Shown: piece after piece, positions 46,797-54,723 of the stretch | Position numbering within the stretch: the first letter of the stretch is position 1 | Layout of the letters: the number at the start of each line of letters is the position of its first letter | Assembly: GCA_017644045.1 (NCBI GenBank) | Contig: JAEPMI010000006.1 | Span: 467,314-531,313 of the forward strand | Origin: Deltaproteobacteria bacterium | GTDB lineage: Bacteria; Myxococcota_A; Polyangia; Polyangiales; Houyiibacteriaceae | Direction: 5' to 3' | Length of the DNA stretch: 64,000 bases | Notes under the pieces: generated by a model | The model's database searches: none | The model's input: only the letters and a program-made list of their open reading frames with translations | Told to the model about the DNA's origin: nothing | Position numbers and translations under genes: made by a program

Positions 46797-47900
46797 ATGA
46801 AGCTCATCCGCCTCGTCCTCAGCGACTTGCACCTCGTCGACGGCAGCCGCCCCGGAAAGGTGAACCCGTTCGAGGACTTCTTTCACGACGACCGCTTCGC
46901 GGAGCTCATCGCTCACTATCAGCCGAAGCCAGGAGAAGAGCGCGAAGTCGAGCTCATCCTGAATGGGGACATCTTCGATCTCCTGAAAGTGAAGATCGCT
47001 GGGGAATGGCCCACCGAAGTGACCGAGGAGGTCGCGGTCGAGAAGCTCCGGGCCTGCCTCGATGGGCACCCGGTCTTCGTGCGCGCGCTGGCCGACTTCA
47101 TGGCCCAGCCCGGGTGCGAGATCACCTTCATCCCGGGCAACCACGACCTCGAGTTCTTCTTCCCGGAAGTGCAGGCCCTCTTCCGCCGCTACGTGGCTCC
47201 GGGTGACGCCGGGGAGCGCGTGCGTTTCATCACAGGGTCGGACACCTACTACCTCCCCGAGGGGATCCAGGTCCGCCACGGCCACCAGTTCGAGCGGATC
47301 CACCAGGTCGACCCGAACGACATGTTCGAGACCCGGGGCGACCGGAAGCTGCTCAAGCTCCCCTGGGGGAGCCTCTGGATCCTCGAGGTGATGAACCCGC
47401 TCAAGGCCACTCGCTCGCACATCGATCGGGTGCAGCCGCTGAACCGATTCCTGTGGGCGTCGGTCTTCTTCGATCCGGGGTTCGTGCTCCGCTTCTTCTG
47501 GCACTCGTTCTTCTACTTCATGCGCTACCGCGTGTTCCGGCTGCGCGCGTGGTGGGACCGCATCAAGGCGATCCCCAAGCTGGTCAAAGACGACCTGCTC
47601 GCGTTGACCGGCGGCTACGACGACCACGCGATCCGCGCGCTCAACAAGATGCGCGGCGCACACACGCTCATCGTCGGCCACAGCCACGGGCCGCGCTTCC
47701 TGCAGCTGCCGAACGGCAAGACGCTGGTGAACACCGGCACGTGGGTGAAGATGGTCAATCTCGATCTCAAACACCTCGGTCAGGACAGCGGTCTCACCTA
47801 CGCGCTCATCGACTTCGACGACGAGGGCAAACCGCGAACGCGGTTGATGCGTTGGTTCGGACAACGGCAACCCACCGAGGTGGTCCCCTATGCGGACTAG
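46797..47900 (+). CDS. Calcineurin-like metallophosphoesterase
   Basis: This 367-residue protein has the five metal-site motifs in order: Leu-Ser-Asp-Leu-His-Leu (8-13), Asn-Gly-Asp-Ile-Phe-Asp, Pro-Gly-Asn-His-Asp-Leu-Glu-Phe, Arg-His-Gly-His-Gln-Phe-Glu and Val-Gly-His-Ser-His-Gly. This layout recalls LpxH/LpxG-like UDP-diacylglucosamine hydrolases, but the protein is longer. An aromatic segment in the middle (about 220-250) could dock on the membrane. A phospholipid or nucleotide substrate is inferred. The gene overlaps the next by 11 nt. The 228 nt upstream hold no gene and include a run of six T. Confidence 0.87.
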   Translation: MKLIRLVLSDLHLVDGSRPGKVNPFEDFFHDDRFAELIAHYQPKPGEEREVELILNGDIFDLLKVKIAGEWPTEVTEEVAVEKLRACLDGHPVFVRALADFMAQPGCEITFIPGNHDLEFFFPEVQALFRRYVAPGDAGERVRFITGSDTYYLPEGIQVRHGHQFERIHQVDPNDMFETRGDRKLLKLPWGSLWILEVMNPLKATRSHIDRVQPLNRFLWASVFFDPGFVLRFFWHSFFYFMRYRVFRLRAWWDRIKAIPKLVKDDLLALTGGYDDHAIRALNKMRGAHTLIVGHSHGPRFLQLPNGKTLVNTGTWVKMVNLDLKHLGQDSGLTYALIDFDDEGKPRTRLMRWFGQRQPTEVVPYAD

Positions 47901-48273
47901 CGTGGCCGCGCTGGTGCTGATGGTCGCGACCGTCGGCTACGCGCAGGCCCTGCGGGTCGAGCTCGACGCGCCGGCCAGTCTGCGAGCCGGCGACCGCACG
48001 ACGGTCGAGCTGCGAGTATGGGCGGAAGACGAACGACCGGTGATGGTCACGCCGCGGGCCGAGGGCGACGCCGTCGAGGTCGTGCGCGGTCGCTTGCTAC
48101 GCCCCGACGCGGTGGACCCCGGAGCCACGCCGCTGGTCTTCCGGATCCCGATCGCCGCGCGCGAGCCTGGACCCGCGCGAGTCCGAGTGGAGGTCCACAG
48201 CTTCACCTGCGAGGGCGACGAGTGCCGACCCGTCGAGGGCGAAGCGCAGCTCGATCTGAGGGTCAGCCGCTGA
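47890..48273 (+). CDS. Small exported beta-sandwich-like protein
   Basis: This 127-residue protein has a signal peptide (about 1-19, Ala-Gln-Ala) and a single Ig-like beta domain containing two Cys (Phe-Thr-Cys-Glu-Gly-Asp-Glu-Cys-Arg), probably a disulfide. I do not recognise it. Its start overlaps the metallophosphoesterase end by 11 nt, so it is translated from the same message. Its end lies just before the SOS-type promoter of the radical-SAM gene. Confidence 0.65.
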   Translation: MRTSVAALVLMVATVGYAQALRVELDAPASLRAGDRTTVELRVWAEDERPVMVTPRAEGDAVEVVRGRLLRPDAVDPGATPLVFRIPIAAREPGPARVRVEVHSFTCEGDECRPVEGEAQLDLRVSR

Positions 48274-48277
48274 CCGA

Positions 48278-48306
48278 TTGACGCCCGCCCAGATACTGAA
48301 CACAAT
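48278..48306 (+). promoter_or_regulatory. Likely sigma-70 promoter of the radical-SAM gene
   Basis: TTGACG (48278-48283), 17 nt, then CACAAT (48301-48306) match a housekeeping promoter in spacing and in 9 of 12 positions. The start point would fall around 48312-48314, at the ATG itself, so the message would be leaderless. The LexA-type box overlaps the -10. Confidence 0.5.
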
Positions 48307-48311
48307 GCCAG
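48295..48311 (+). promoter_or_regulatory. LexA/SOS-type box at the radical-SAM gene start
   Basis: ACTGAACACAATGCCAG is a CTG-N10-CAG element. It shares ACTGAAC and CCAG with the imuA box at the same spacing. Its complement matches 13 of 17 positions of the Myxococcus-type LexA motif. The CAG ends 2 nt before ATG 48314. Confidence 0.55.
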
Positions 48312-48313
48312 TC

Positions 48314-49339
48314 ATGCGGCGGGTCGCCAATCCCCCCAACCCCTTTCACGAGGCGCGGGTCGAGCTCGAGGTGCTCGCGCCGGAGGCGCGGCTCGAGGTC
48401 TACGAGCAGGAGACCAAGAGCGCGCTCTCGAAGAACGACAGCCCGGACATCGGGTTCACGTGGTCGGTGAATCCCTACCGCGGGTGCTTCCACGCCTGTG
48501 CCTACTGCTACGCGCGGCCGAGCCACCAGTACCTCGGCTTCGGCGCGGGTACCGACTTCGATCGGAAGATCGTGGTGAAGACCAACATCGCCGAGCGGCT
48601 GCGCGCGGCGTTCGAGAAGAAGTCGTGGACCGGGGAGACGGTGGTCTTCAGCGGCAACACCGACTGCTACCAGCCGCTCGAGGCGAGCTACGAGCTCACA
48701 CGCGCCTGCCTCGAGGTCTGCGTCGAGTACCGCAACCCCGTCTCGATGATCACCAAGTCGAAGCTCGTCCGCCGCGATGTCGACTTGCTCGCGCGGCTCA
48801 CCGAAGAGGCCGCGTGCTGCGTGACCATCAGCGTGCCCTTCGCCGACGACGCGATGGCGCGCGCGATCGAGCCGAACGCGAGCCCACCGAGCAAGCGCCT
48901 GGAGACGGTGCGCATTCTGGCGGAGGCCGGTGTCGACGTCGGTGTCTCGCTCGGGCCGATCATCCCCGGCCTCAACGACGACCAGATCCTCCCGGTGCTC
49001 GAGCGCGCCGCGGAGGCTGGCGCCAAGCACGCCTTCCCGATCCTCCTGCGGCTCCCGAAGGAAGTGCGGCCGGTCTTCGAGCAACGCCTCGAAGAGGCCT
49101 ACCCGCTTCGAGCCGACAAAGTGCGCAGCGCCATCCGTCAGATGCGCGACGGGAAGCTCAACGACGCGCGCTTCGGCCAGCGCATGCGTGGCTCCGGTCC
49201 CCGCTGGGCGATCATCGAAGAGCTCTTCACCAAGCAGGCCCGCCGCCTCGGGCTGCGCCGACGCCAGGTCGGTCGCGAGCTGAACGTGAGCACCTTCCGG
49301 CGGCCACCGAAGCAGCGCGCACAGCTCGACCTCTTCTGA
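48314..49339 (+). CDS. PA0069-family radical-SAM protein (photolyase/SPL-like)
   Basis: This 341-residue protein has a radical-SAM cluster motif Cys58-x3-Cys62-x2-Cys65 in Gly-Cys-Phe-His-Ala-Cys-Ala-Tyr-Cys-Tyr-Ala. It belongs to the PA0069/Rv2578c family, distantly related to spore photoproduct lyase. The Mycobacterium member is reported to be DNA-damage inducible, which fits the SOS box here; repair of an unknown lesion is inferred. ATG 48314 is preferred over ATG 48305, which lies inside the box. The C-terminus is basic (Lys/Arg-rich, ending Leu-Asp-Leu-Phe). No ribosome site is visible, consistent with a leaderless message. Confidence 0.88.
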   Translation: MRRVANPPNPFHEARVELEVLAPEARLEVYEQETKSALSKNDSPDIGFTWSVNPYRGCFHACAYCYARPSHQYLGFGAGTDFDRKIVVKTNIAERLRAAFEKKSWTGETVVFSGNTDCYQPLEASYELTRACLEVCVEYRNPVSMITKSKLVRRDVDLLARLTEEAACCVTISVPFADDAMARAIEPNASPPSKRLETVRILAEAGVDVGVSLGPIIPGLNDDQILPVLERAAEAGAKHAFPILLRLPKEVRPVFEQRLEEAYPLRADKVRSAIRQMRDGKLNDARFGQRMRGSGPRWAIIEELFTKQARRLGLRRRQVGRELNVSTFRRPPKQRAQLDLF

Positions 49340-49479
49340 CGACGCGCCGAAACGGCACGGCGTGCAGGCGCGTGCACATCGTCGCCAGCCACGGCGACTT
49401 CCGCTCCTACGAAATCGAGCGGGGAGCACCTGGCCCCATCCTTGCTCCGAGCCCTCCCGAAGCGAGCACGGGAGGAGTG

Positions 49480-50037
49480 ATGAGAGACTGGACGAGCGTG
49501 GGGTGGATCGTGGTGTGCGCGGTGGTGGCCGTCGGCGCGACTCCTGGAACGGCGAGCGCGGACGAGGAGTCCGTGCGCACCACCGGCGGGGACGTCATTC
49601 GTGGTGACGTCATCGACTACCGCGAAGGCCAAGACGCGGTGGTCGAGCTCGAGAACGGAGAGCGGGTCCGGGTGCCAGCGGCACGAGTCGCTCGGGTGGA
49701 CTTGGTCGTGGAGCAACGCGATCCAAGACCGTCGCTGACCATGCCCCTGATCTTGATGCCTGCCGGTGTCGGGCTCGGGCTTCTGGGACTGGGTCTCGGT
49801 CTCATGGCGACTTCCTGCTTCCTCGATTGGGAAGGCGACTGCGAGACCGACGACGAGGGGCTCGCCCTGGGCGTCGGTCTCGGAGTCATGGGGGGCCTGG
49901 TGTTCTTGGTCGGAGCCTTCGTCGTCCTGCCGATCCAGGTGAGGAAGCGCCAAGCGTGGAACGAAGGCCGCAACGTTCGGATCACCCCATCGCTCGGTCG
50001 GCGCGGCGGGCGGCTATCGCTCGGCGTCACCTTCTGA
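49480..50037 (+). CDS. Tandem membrane-protein family, copy 1
   Basis: This 185-residue protein has a signal peptide or first TM (about 9-27). An SH3/Sm-like beta domain (28-75) shows the pattern Gly-Asp-Val-Ile-Arg-Gly-Asp-Val then Val-Glu-Leu-Glu-Asn-Gly-Glu-Arg-Val-Arg-Val-Pro. Two TM helices (about 87-110 and 125-150) flank a short acidic loop with two Cys. It ends in Arg-rich then Gly-Gly-Arg-Leu-Ser-Leu-Gly-Val-Thr-Phe. The family is not known to me. GGAGGAG at 49471-49477 just before the ATG is a strong ribosome site and decides the start. Two paralogues follow on the same strand. Confidence 0.75.
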   Translation: MRDWTSVGWIVVCAVVAVGATPGTASADEESVRTTGGDVIRGDVIDYREGQDAVVELENGERVRVPAARVARVDLVVEQRDPRPSLTMPLILMPAGVGLGLLGLGLGLMATSCFLDWEGDCETDDEGLALGVGLGVMGGLVFLVGAFVVLPIQVRKRQAWNEGRNVRITPSLGRRGGRLSLGVTF

Positions 50038-50061
50038 CGACACGCAAACCACGAGGGCACG

Positions 50062-50610
50062 ATGAAGATTCGATCGAGGGTGCGATGGATGGGCGCGTTC
50101 GCCATGATGGCGGTCGCCGTCATGGAAGAACCGGCACGCGCCGAGCGCGGTCTGGTGATCGCGGTCGACGGGAGTCGATTCGAAGGCGAGCTTCACTACG
50201 AGCAGGGCGGCGACGCGGTCGTCACCAGGGACGATGGCTCGGTCGTCGTCGTTCGCTTCGACCGTCTGGCGCGCGTGCGGGTGATGTCGGCCCCGACCGT
50301 GCCTCGCTTCGGCGCCCCGGTGGTGGTGGGCTTGGTCGGTGCTGGACTCATGGGCGCCGCCGGGGCGCTCTTCGCTGCGTCCGGATGCTCCGGAGAAGCC
50401 CGCTCGGGCGCCCGCTGCAAACCGCGTCAGCACGGGTCGATCGCCCTCCTCTTTGGTGGCGTCGCGCTCTCGATCGTCGCGTGGCTCGTCTTGCTGCCGA
50501 GGCGACTGAGCGCGCGAACGGCGTGGCGCCGCCGGTACGAACATGGGCTCCGACTCTCTCCGGTCGTGAGTCGGCGCGGCGGAGCGCTCTCACTCGAGGC
50601 CTCGTTCTGA
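50062..50610 (+). CDS. Tandem membrane-protein family, copy 2
   Basis: This 182-residue protein has the same plan as the gene before it, 24 nt upstream: signal peptide (about 1-27), a small beta domain with Asp-Gly-Ser-Arg-Phe-Glu-Gly-Glu-Leu, two TM helices (about 85-110 and 128-152) around a loop with two Cys, and a C-terminus ending Arg-Gly-Gly-Ala-Leu-Ser-Leu-Glu-Ala-Ser-Phe. The middle helix pair is richer in Ala/Gly and the loop is basic rather than acidic, so the copies have diverged. Its stop shares an A with the next start (TGATG). Confidence 0.72.
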   Translation: MKIRSRVRWMGAFAMMAVAVMEEPARAERGLVIAVDGSRFEGELHYEQGGDAVVTRDDGSVVVVRFDRLARVRVMSAPTVPRFGAPVVVGLVGAGLMGAAGALFAASGCSGEARSGARCKPRQHGSIALLFGGVALSIVAWLVLLPRRLSARTAWRRRYEHGLRLSPVVSRRGGALSLEASF

Positions 50611-51152
50611 TGCGTACGCGGGCGACGCTGGGACTCGTCCTAATGGCCGGGTCCGTCGCTGCCTCCGCCCGGGCGGATGTGGGCGCCGTCCGCACCCTCG
50701 ACGGGCAGGTCTTCCGTGGAGAGATCCAGACCTATCGCGCAGGCGACGACGTTCGGGTGTTCCTCCGGACCGGCGAGGTCATGGAGGTCCCTCACGAGAC
50801 GGTCTCCCGGGTGGACCTCCGCCTCCAGCCCCTCGATCCCAAACCGTCCCTCGTGGGGCCACTCCTCCTGATGCCGGCAGGTCTGGCAGTGCTCGGTCTG
50901 GGAGGGGCCCTGACCGCGCTCAGCACGCTCTGCTTCGCATGGGCCGAGGACTGCGACGAAGACGAAGAACTGAGGGCGATAGGGATCGGGGTCGGGGTGC
51001 TGGGTGGGTTGGCCTTCCTCGCGGGAGCGCTCCTGCTCCCCATCCAGGTCGCCAAACGCCGCGCCTGGCGTGAGCGACACCGCTCGGACTTCCGGATCAC
51101 GCCGTGCGTCGACCACAGAGGCGCGAGCATTTCGCTCGGTGCCGCATTCTGA
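50610..51152 (+). CDS. Tandem membrane-protein family, copy 3
   Basis: This 180-residue protein has a signal peptide (about 1-22), the beta domain Asp-Gly-Gln-Val-Phe-Arg-Gly-Glu-Ile and a Val-Pro-His-Glu-Thr-Val-Ser-Arg-Val-Asp segment matching copy 1. Two TM helices (about 84-107 and 123-147) enclose an acidic Cys loop (Glu-Asp-Cys-Asp-Glu-Asp-Glu-Glu), and it ends Ser-Ile-Ser-Leu-Gly-Ala-Ala-Phe. It is clearly closer to copy 1 than to copy 2. Translation is coupled to copy 2 through TGATG. Confidence 0.75.
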   Translation: MRTRATLGLVLMAGSVAASARADVGAVRTLDGQVFRGEIQTYRAGDDVRVFLRTGEVMEVPHETVSRVDLRLQPLDPKPSLVGPLLLMPAGLAVLGLGGALTALSTLCFAWAEDCDEDEELRAIGIGVGVLGGLAFLAGALLLPIQVAKRRAWRERHRSDFRITPCVDHRGASISLGAAF

Positions 51153-51174
51153 GCGGCTCTGCTACGTTCCCGCC

Positions 51175-52110
51175 GTGACCCGCTGGTTCAACGACGGTGG
51201 CGATGGCGACGCGCCGGAGTGGGCGTCGTTCTTCGATGGGGAGGCCTACCGAGCCTTCGTCGATGCGGTACGCGCCGACCTCGAGGGCCGGGGCATCGAG
51301 TTCCGCATCGACGACGGCATCGTGCACATCCCGCGCGAGAGCGGCGGCAACCGGATGGGGCTGAAGAACCTCGCGCAGCGCTGCCACGCCGCGGCGAAGC
51401 CGAGCGAGTGGGCCGCGATCATCGCCGGCCACTTCGACACCACTCTCGGTGGCTTCTCGGAGATGGAGGCGCTCGACACTCGCCTCGAGAACTTCGAGGC
51501 GATGAAGGACCGCCTCAAGCTGCGGGTCTACCCGCGCTCGATGCTCGACAACCTGCCCGAGGCGAAGCTCGTGTGGTGGTCGGTCACCGACGACCTGATC
51601 GCGGTCCTCACGGTCGACCTACCGACCTCCGTCGTCACCGTGTCGGAAGAGGTGCGCGGTCACTGGACGGTCGACGACGACGCGCTCTTCGAGCTCGCCC
51701 GCGACAACGTCGCCCGCTTCGATCCGCCGACCGTCGAGGACCTCGACGCCGGTGAGGGCATCGCGTTCCGAGCGCTCTTCGGCGACAGCTTCTTCATCGC
51801 CAGCCACCTGATGCACCTGGCGCACTTCGTCGATCCACCGCCGCACGGCCTGCTCTTCTCCGTCCCGCACCGGCACACTCTCCTGCTGCACCGCATCGTG
51901 GACGCCAAAGTCGTGCTCGCCATCAACGCCATGCTCGGCATGACCCAGCAGATGCACATCGAGGGCCCCGGCTCGCTCTCGAACCAGCTCTACTGGTGGC
52001 ACGAGGGCCAGCTCATGCGACTGCCCTCCGAAGCGGACGGCCAAACCCTCCGCTTCATCCCCCCGCCCGCCTTCATCCAGAAGGTCCTCGAACCCCTCGC
52101 CGGCGGCTGA
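51175..52110 (+). CDS. Conserved-looking hypothetical cytoplasmic protein
   Basis: This protein of about 311 residues starts at GTG (51175), which gives the first conserved-looking residues. It has no signal or membrane segment. It is rich in Trp, His and acidic residues, with segments such as Asn-Leu-Ala-Gln-Arg-Cys-His and Leu-Phe-Ser-Val-Pro-His-Arg-His-Thr-Leu. The latter may be metal- or nucleotide-binding, but I cannot name a family. It begins 22 nt after the third tandem membrane protein, so it could end that operon. Convergent with the next gene across 74 nt with no further feature. Confidence 0.7.
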   Translation: MTRWFNDGGDGDAPEWASFFDGEAYRAFVDAVRADLEGRGIEFRIDDGIVHIPRESGGNRMGLKNLAQRCHAAAKPSEWAAIIAGHFDTTLGGFSEMEALDTRLENFEAMKDRLKLRVYPRSMLDNLPEAKLVWWSVTDDLIAVLTVDLPTSVVTVSEEVRGHWTVDDDALFELARDNVARFDPPTVEDLDAGEGIAFRALFGDSFFIASHLMHLAHFVDPPPHGLLFSVPHRHTLLLHRIVDAKVVLAINAMLGMTQQMHIEGPGSLSNQLYWWHEGQLMRLPSEADGQTLRFIPPPAFIQKVLEPLAGG

Positions 52111-52184
52111 GCTCGGTCAGGCTCCCCACGACCTCTGGGAACGGCCGGGTCTCCGAAGCCAAGAACGGACTTGGTCGCGGACCC

Positions 52185-52850
52185 TCAGCGTTCCGCGAAC
52201 GGGAGGGCGATCTCGCGTCTCGCCTGGAGGACGAGCTCTCGTGATGCGGCGTCCTCACACTCGAGCGCAGGCATGAAGGCCACGAGCTGGCGCACTGTGT
52301 CGTCCGCATCCCAGCTCGGCTCCTTCCCAGGGTACGAAGCCACGGGTCCGCTGCCGGGGTTGGGGTGTTCCCCCTCTCTGAAGAACCCGTCGCCCACCGC
52401 CCGGCGGAGACCCTCGACGAGGGCGACCCAGTGCCTCGAGCTCTCATCGAAGACCCTGGAGAGCTGTACCACCAGGTCGGATCCGGCAGCAGCGGCCGCG
52501 GCAACTAGGACTTCGGCGGCACCTACCGAAGTCCAACGCCCGGGTCCCCCCTCCATCAGCAGCCACTCGTCGTCCGCATGTTGCCCCCGAGTCGTGCGCA
52601 CGATGTTGTAGAGCGGCGGAGTCTCCGAAGGCAGGCCGACTGGAACGACGCGACCGATCACCTGGTCTGCTCGCCGATCGACCACGATCTCACAGACGGG
52701 TGAAAACGAGGTGGTGGAGACGGGAACCGACAACCGAGTGTTCGACGACTTCATCCACTGCGCGTGAACCGTCACGCCGAGCGAATCACCGGCTCCCTGA
52801 ATCTCTTGCCAACTCTTGGCCAGAGCACCTCGCAGCGCGGGAACACTCAA
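52185..52850 (-). CDS. Unrecognised protein with atypical base composition
   Basis: This protein of about 221 residues (189 if the ATG at 52754 is used) is not recognised. The TTG at 52850 is preferred because it overlaps the isochorismatase stop as TTGA, and the codons after it look coding (Lys-Ser-Trp-Gln-Glu-Ile-Gln). No signal or TM segment. A run of Ala (about 130-145) sits in the middle. Third codon positions hold more A and T than in neighbours (for example AGT, CAA, ATT, TTT, TCA), which suggests a gene acquired recently or under weaker selection. Function unknown; a small accessory or immunity-type protein is possible. Confidence 0.5.
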   Translation of the reverse strand: MSVPALRGALAKSWQEIQGAGDSLGVTVHAQWMKSSNTRLSVPVSTTSFSPVCEIVVDRRADQVIGRVVPVGLPSETPPLYNIVRTTRGQHADDEWLLMEGGPGRWTSVGAAEVLVAAAAAAGSDLVVQLSRVFDESSRHWVALVEGLRRAVGDGFFREGEHPNPGSGPVASYPGKEPSWDADDTVRQLVAFMPALECEDAASRELVLQARREIALPFAER

Positions 52851-53407
52851 CGGATCAGCTTCGAGATCGTCTTGAAGGCGTCGCCGCCCGCCTTGCCGAG
52901 CCAGTCGAAGAGCACGGTCTCGGTGATCGTCGGAACCGCCCCCACCTTCGCCCAGAGCTCGCGGGCGGCGTCGCGGTGCTCGACCAGCCGCGAGCACGTC
53001 GCGTCGTAGGCGACGTGCACGGTGCGGCCGGTCTCCACCAGGCCCCGCGCGGTCTGGAAGACGCAGATGTGCGCCTCCATCCCGGTGAGGATCACCTGGT
53101 CGCGCCCGAGCGCGTCGAGCTTCGCCGCGAAGTCGCCGTTCGCGCACGCATCGAACTCGACCTTCTCGATGACCTGCGTGCCCTCGGGGAGCTTCTCCGC
53201 GATCGGCGCCACGGTGTGCAGGAGCCCCTTCGGGTACTGCTCGCTCACGAGCACCGGCACGCCGAGCAGCCCGGCCGCCTCGGCGAGGATCGCCGCGTTC
53301 TTCACACAGCGCTCGCGCTCCGCCTCCGGCATCGCCGCGACGAGGCGCTCCTGGATGTCGATGATCGCGAGCGCCGAGCGCTCGGGCGAGAGGTTCATGC
53401 CGGTCAT
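52847..53407 (-). CDS. Isochorismatase-family cysteine hydrolase
   Basis: This protein of about 186 residues shows the triad of the YcaC/isochorismatase-like fold: Asp in Ala-Ile-Ile-Asp-Ile-Gln (near 18), Lys in Val-Ile-Glu-Lys-Val-Glu, and Cys in Glu-Ala-His-Ile-Cys-Val-Phe-Gln. It most likely hydrolyses a small amide or related compound; the substrate is unknown. ATG 53407 was used; ATG 53398 is equally plausible. It lies 43 nt downstream of rtcB on the same strand. Confidence 0.87.
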   Translation of the reverse strand: MTGMNLSPERSALAIIDIQERLVAAMPEAERERCVKNAAILAEAAGLLGVPVLVSEQYPKGLLHTVAPIAEKLPEGTQVIEKVEFDACANGDFAAKLDALGRDQVILTGMEAHICVFQTARGLVETGRTVHVAYDATCSRLVEHRDAARELWAKVGAVPTITETVLFDWLGKAGGDAFKTISKLIR

Positions 53408-53450
53408 GCGGCGGAGAGTCGCGCCTCGGCCCCGCCGAGGCAAGCGCCGC

Positions 53451-54617
53451 TCAGCCCTTCACGCACATGATCTGCTTGAGCTCGTACACGACCTCGACGA
53501 GGTCCTGCTGGTTCGCCATGACCTGGTCGATGTCCTTGTAGGCGCCGGGGATCTCGTCGAGCACGGCGCGGTCCTTGCGGCACTCGACGCCGGCGGTCTG
53601 CTCCTGCAGGTCGTCGAGCGAGAAGGTCCGCTTGGCCTGGCCGCGGCTCATGCGCCGACCGGCGCCGTGGGACGCGGACTGGAAGGCCTCGGGGTTGCCG
53701 CGGCCGCGCACGATGTACGAGCGGGTGCCCATCGAGCCGGGGATGATGCCGAGCTCGCCCTCGCGCGCGCTGATGGCGCCCTTGCGGGTCACGAAGACGT
53801 CCTCGCCGAAGTGGACCTCCTCCGCGACGTAGTTGTGGTGACACTCGATCGGCGTCTCGAAGCGCACCTGCGGGAAGAGCTTCACCAGCACCTCCTGGTA
53901 GAGCTTCAGCATCACCTCGCGGTTCGCCTTCGCGTAGCGCTGTGCCCAATAGAGGTCGCGCCGGTACTCCTGCATCTGGCGCGTGCCGGCGAGGAAGACG
54001 GCGAGGTCCTTGTCGGGGAGCTCCGCGTTGTGTGCGAGCTTGCGCGCGCGACCCATGTGGATCTCGGCGAGGGTCTTGCCGATGTTCCGCGAGCCCGAGT
54101 GGAGCATGAGCCACACGCCCTGCTCGGTGTCGAGGCAGAGCTCGATGAAGTGGTTGCCGCCGCCGAGCGTCCCGAGCTGCTTGCGGACCTTGCCCAGGCT
54201 TCCGTGCACCTTCTCCGTCAGGTCGTGGAACTCCTTGAAGAGCGGGAGCTTCTCCGCGTGCTTGGTCACGCGGTCGTGCGACTTGAAGCCGACCGGGATC
54301 GCCTTCTCGACGCGGTGGCGAAGCAGGGCCAGCGAATCGGGCAGGTCGGACGCCGAGAGATTGGTCTTCACCGCCGCCATCCCGCAACCGATGTCGACGC
54401 CGACCGCGGCGGGCGCGACCGCGCCCTTCATCGCGATGACGGAGCCCACCGTCGCACCCTTGCCGAAGTGGACGTCCGGCATGCACGCCACGTGCTTGAA
54501 CACCCACGGCAGCGCCGCGATGTTCCGCAGCTGGTCGAGCGCCTTGGACTCCACCTCGTGAATGGGCGTCCAGAGCCGGACCGGCACGTTCTTCCCTTTG
54601 AGCGTCGAGAGGGCCAT
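53451..54617 (-). CDS. rtcB: RNA-splicing ligase RtcB
   Basis: This 388-residue protein joins 2',3'-cyclic phosphate (or 3'-phosphate) and 5'-OH RNA ends using GTP and Mn. Metal and guanylate motifs are Pro-Asp-Val-His-Phe-Gly-Lys-Gly, Asp-Ile-Gly-Cys-Gly-Met, Gly-Gly-Gly-Asn-His-Phe-Ile-Glu, Leu-His-Ser-Gly-Ser-Arg, Glu-Cys-His-His-Asn and the guanylated His in Ser-His-Gly-Ala-Gly-Arg. Length is normal. ATG start with GGGAG upstream. No archease or rtcA gene is nearby; it may serve RNA repair under stress. Confidence 0.93.
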   Translation of the reverse strand: MALSTLKGKNVPVRLWTPIHEVESKALDQLRNIAALPWVFKHVACMPDVHFGKGATVGSVIAMKGAVAPAAVGVDIGCGMAAVKTNLSASDLPDSLALLRHRVEKAIPVGFKSHDRVTKHAEKLPLFKEFHDLTEKVHGSLGKVRKQLGTLGGGNHFIELCLDTEQGVWLMLHSGSRNIGKTLAEIHMGRARKLAHNAELPDKDLAVFLAGTRQMQEYRRDLYWAQRYAKANREVMLKLYQEVLVKLFPQVRFETPIECHHNYVAEEVHFGEDVFVTRKGAISAREGELGIIPGSMGTRSYIVRGRGNPEAFQSASHGAGRRMSRGQAKRTFSLDDLQEQTAGVECRKDRAVLDEIPGAYKDIDQVMANQQDLVEVVYELKQIMCVKG

Positions 54618-54723
54618 GGCGAATGCTCCCGCCGGAGCGAGGCGCCGAAGCTGTGTCGGCCCGCGCAAAGCGCAAGGGCCACTGCCCGCCTAGCGGAGCT
54701 GGCCGCTTGCGCCGCTCATGCGG

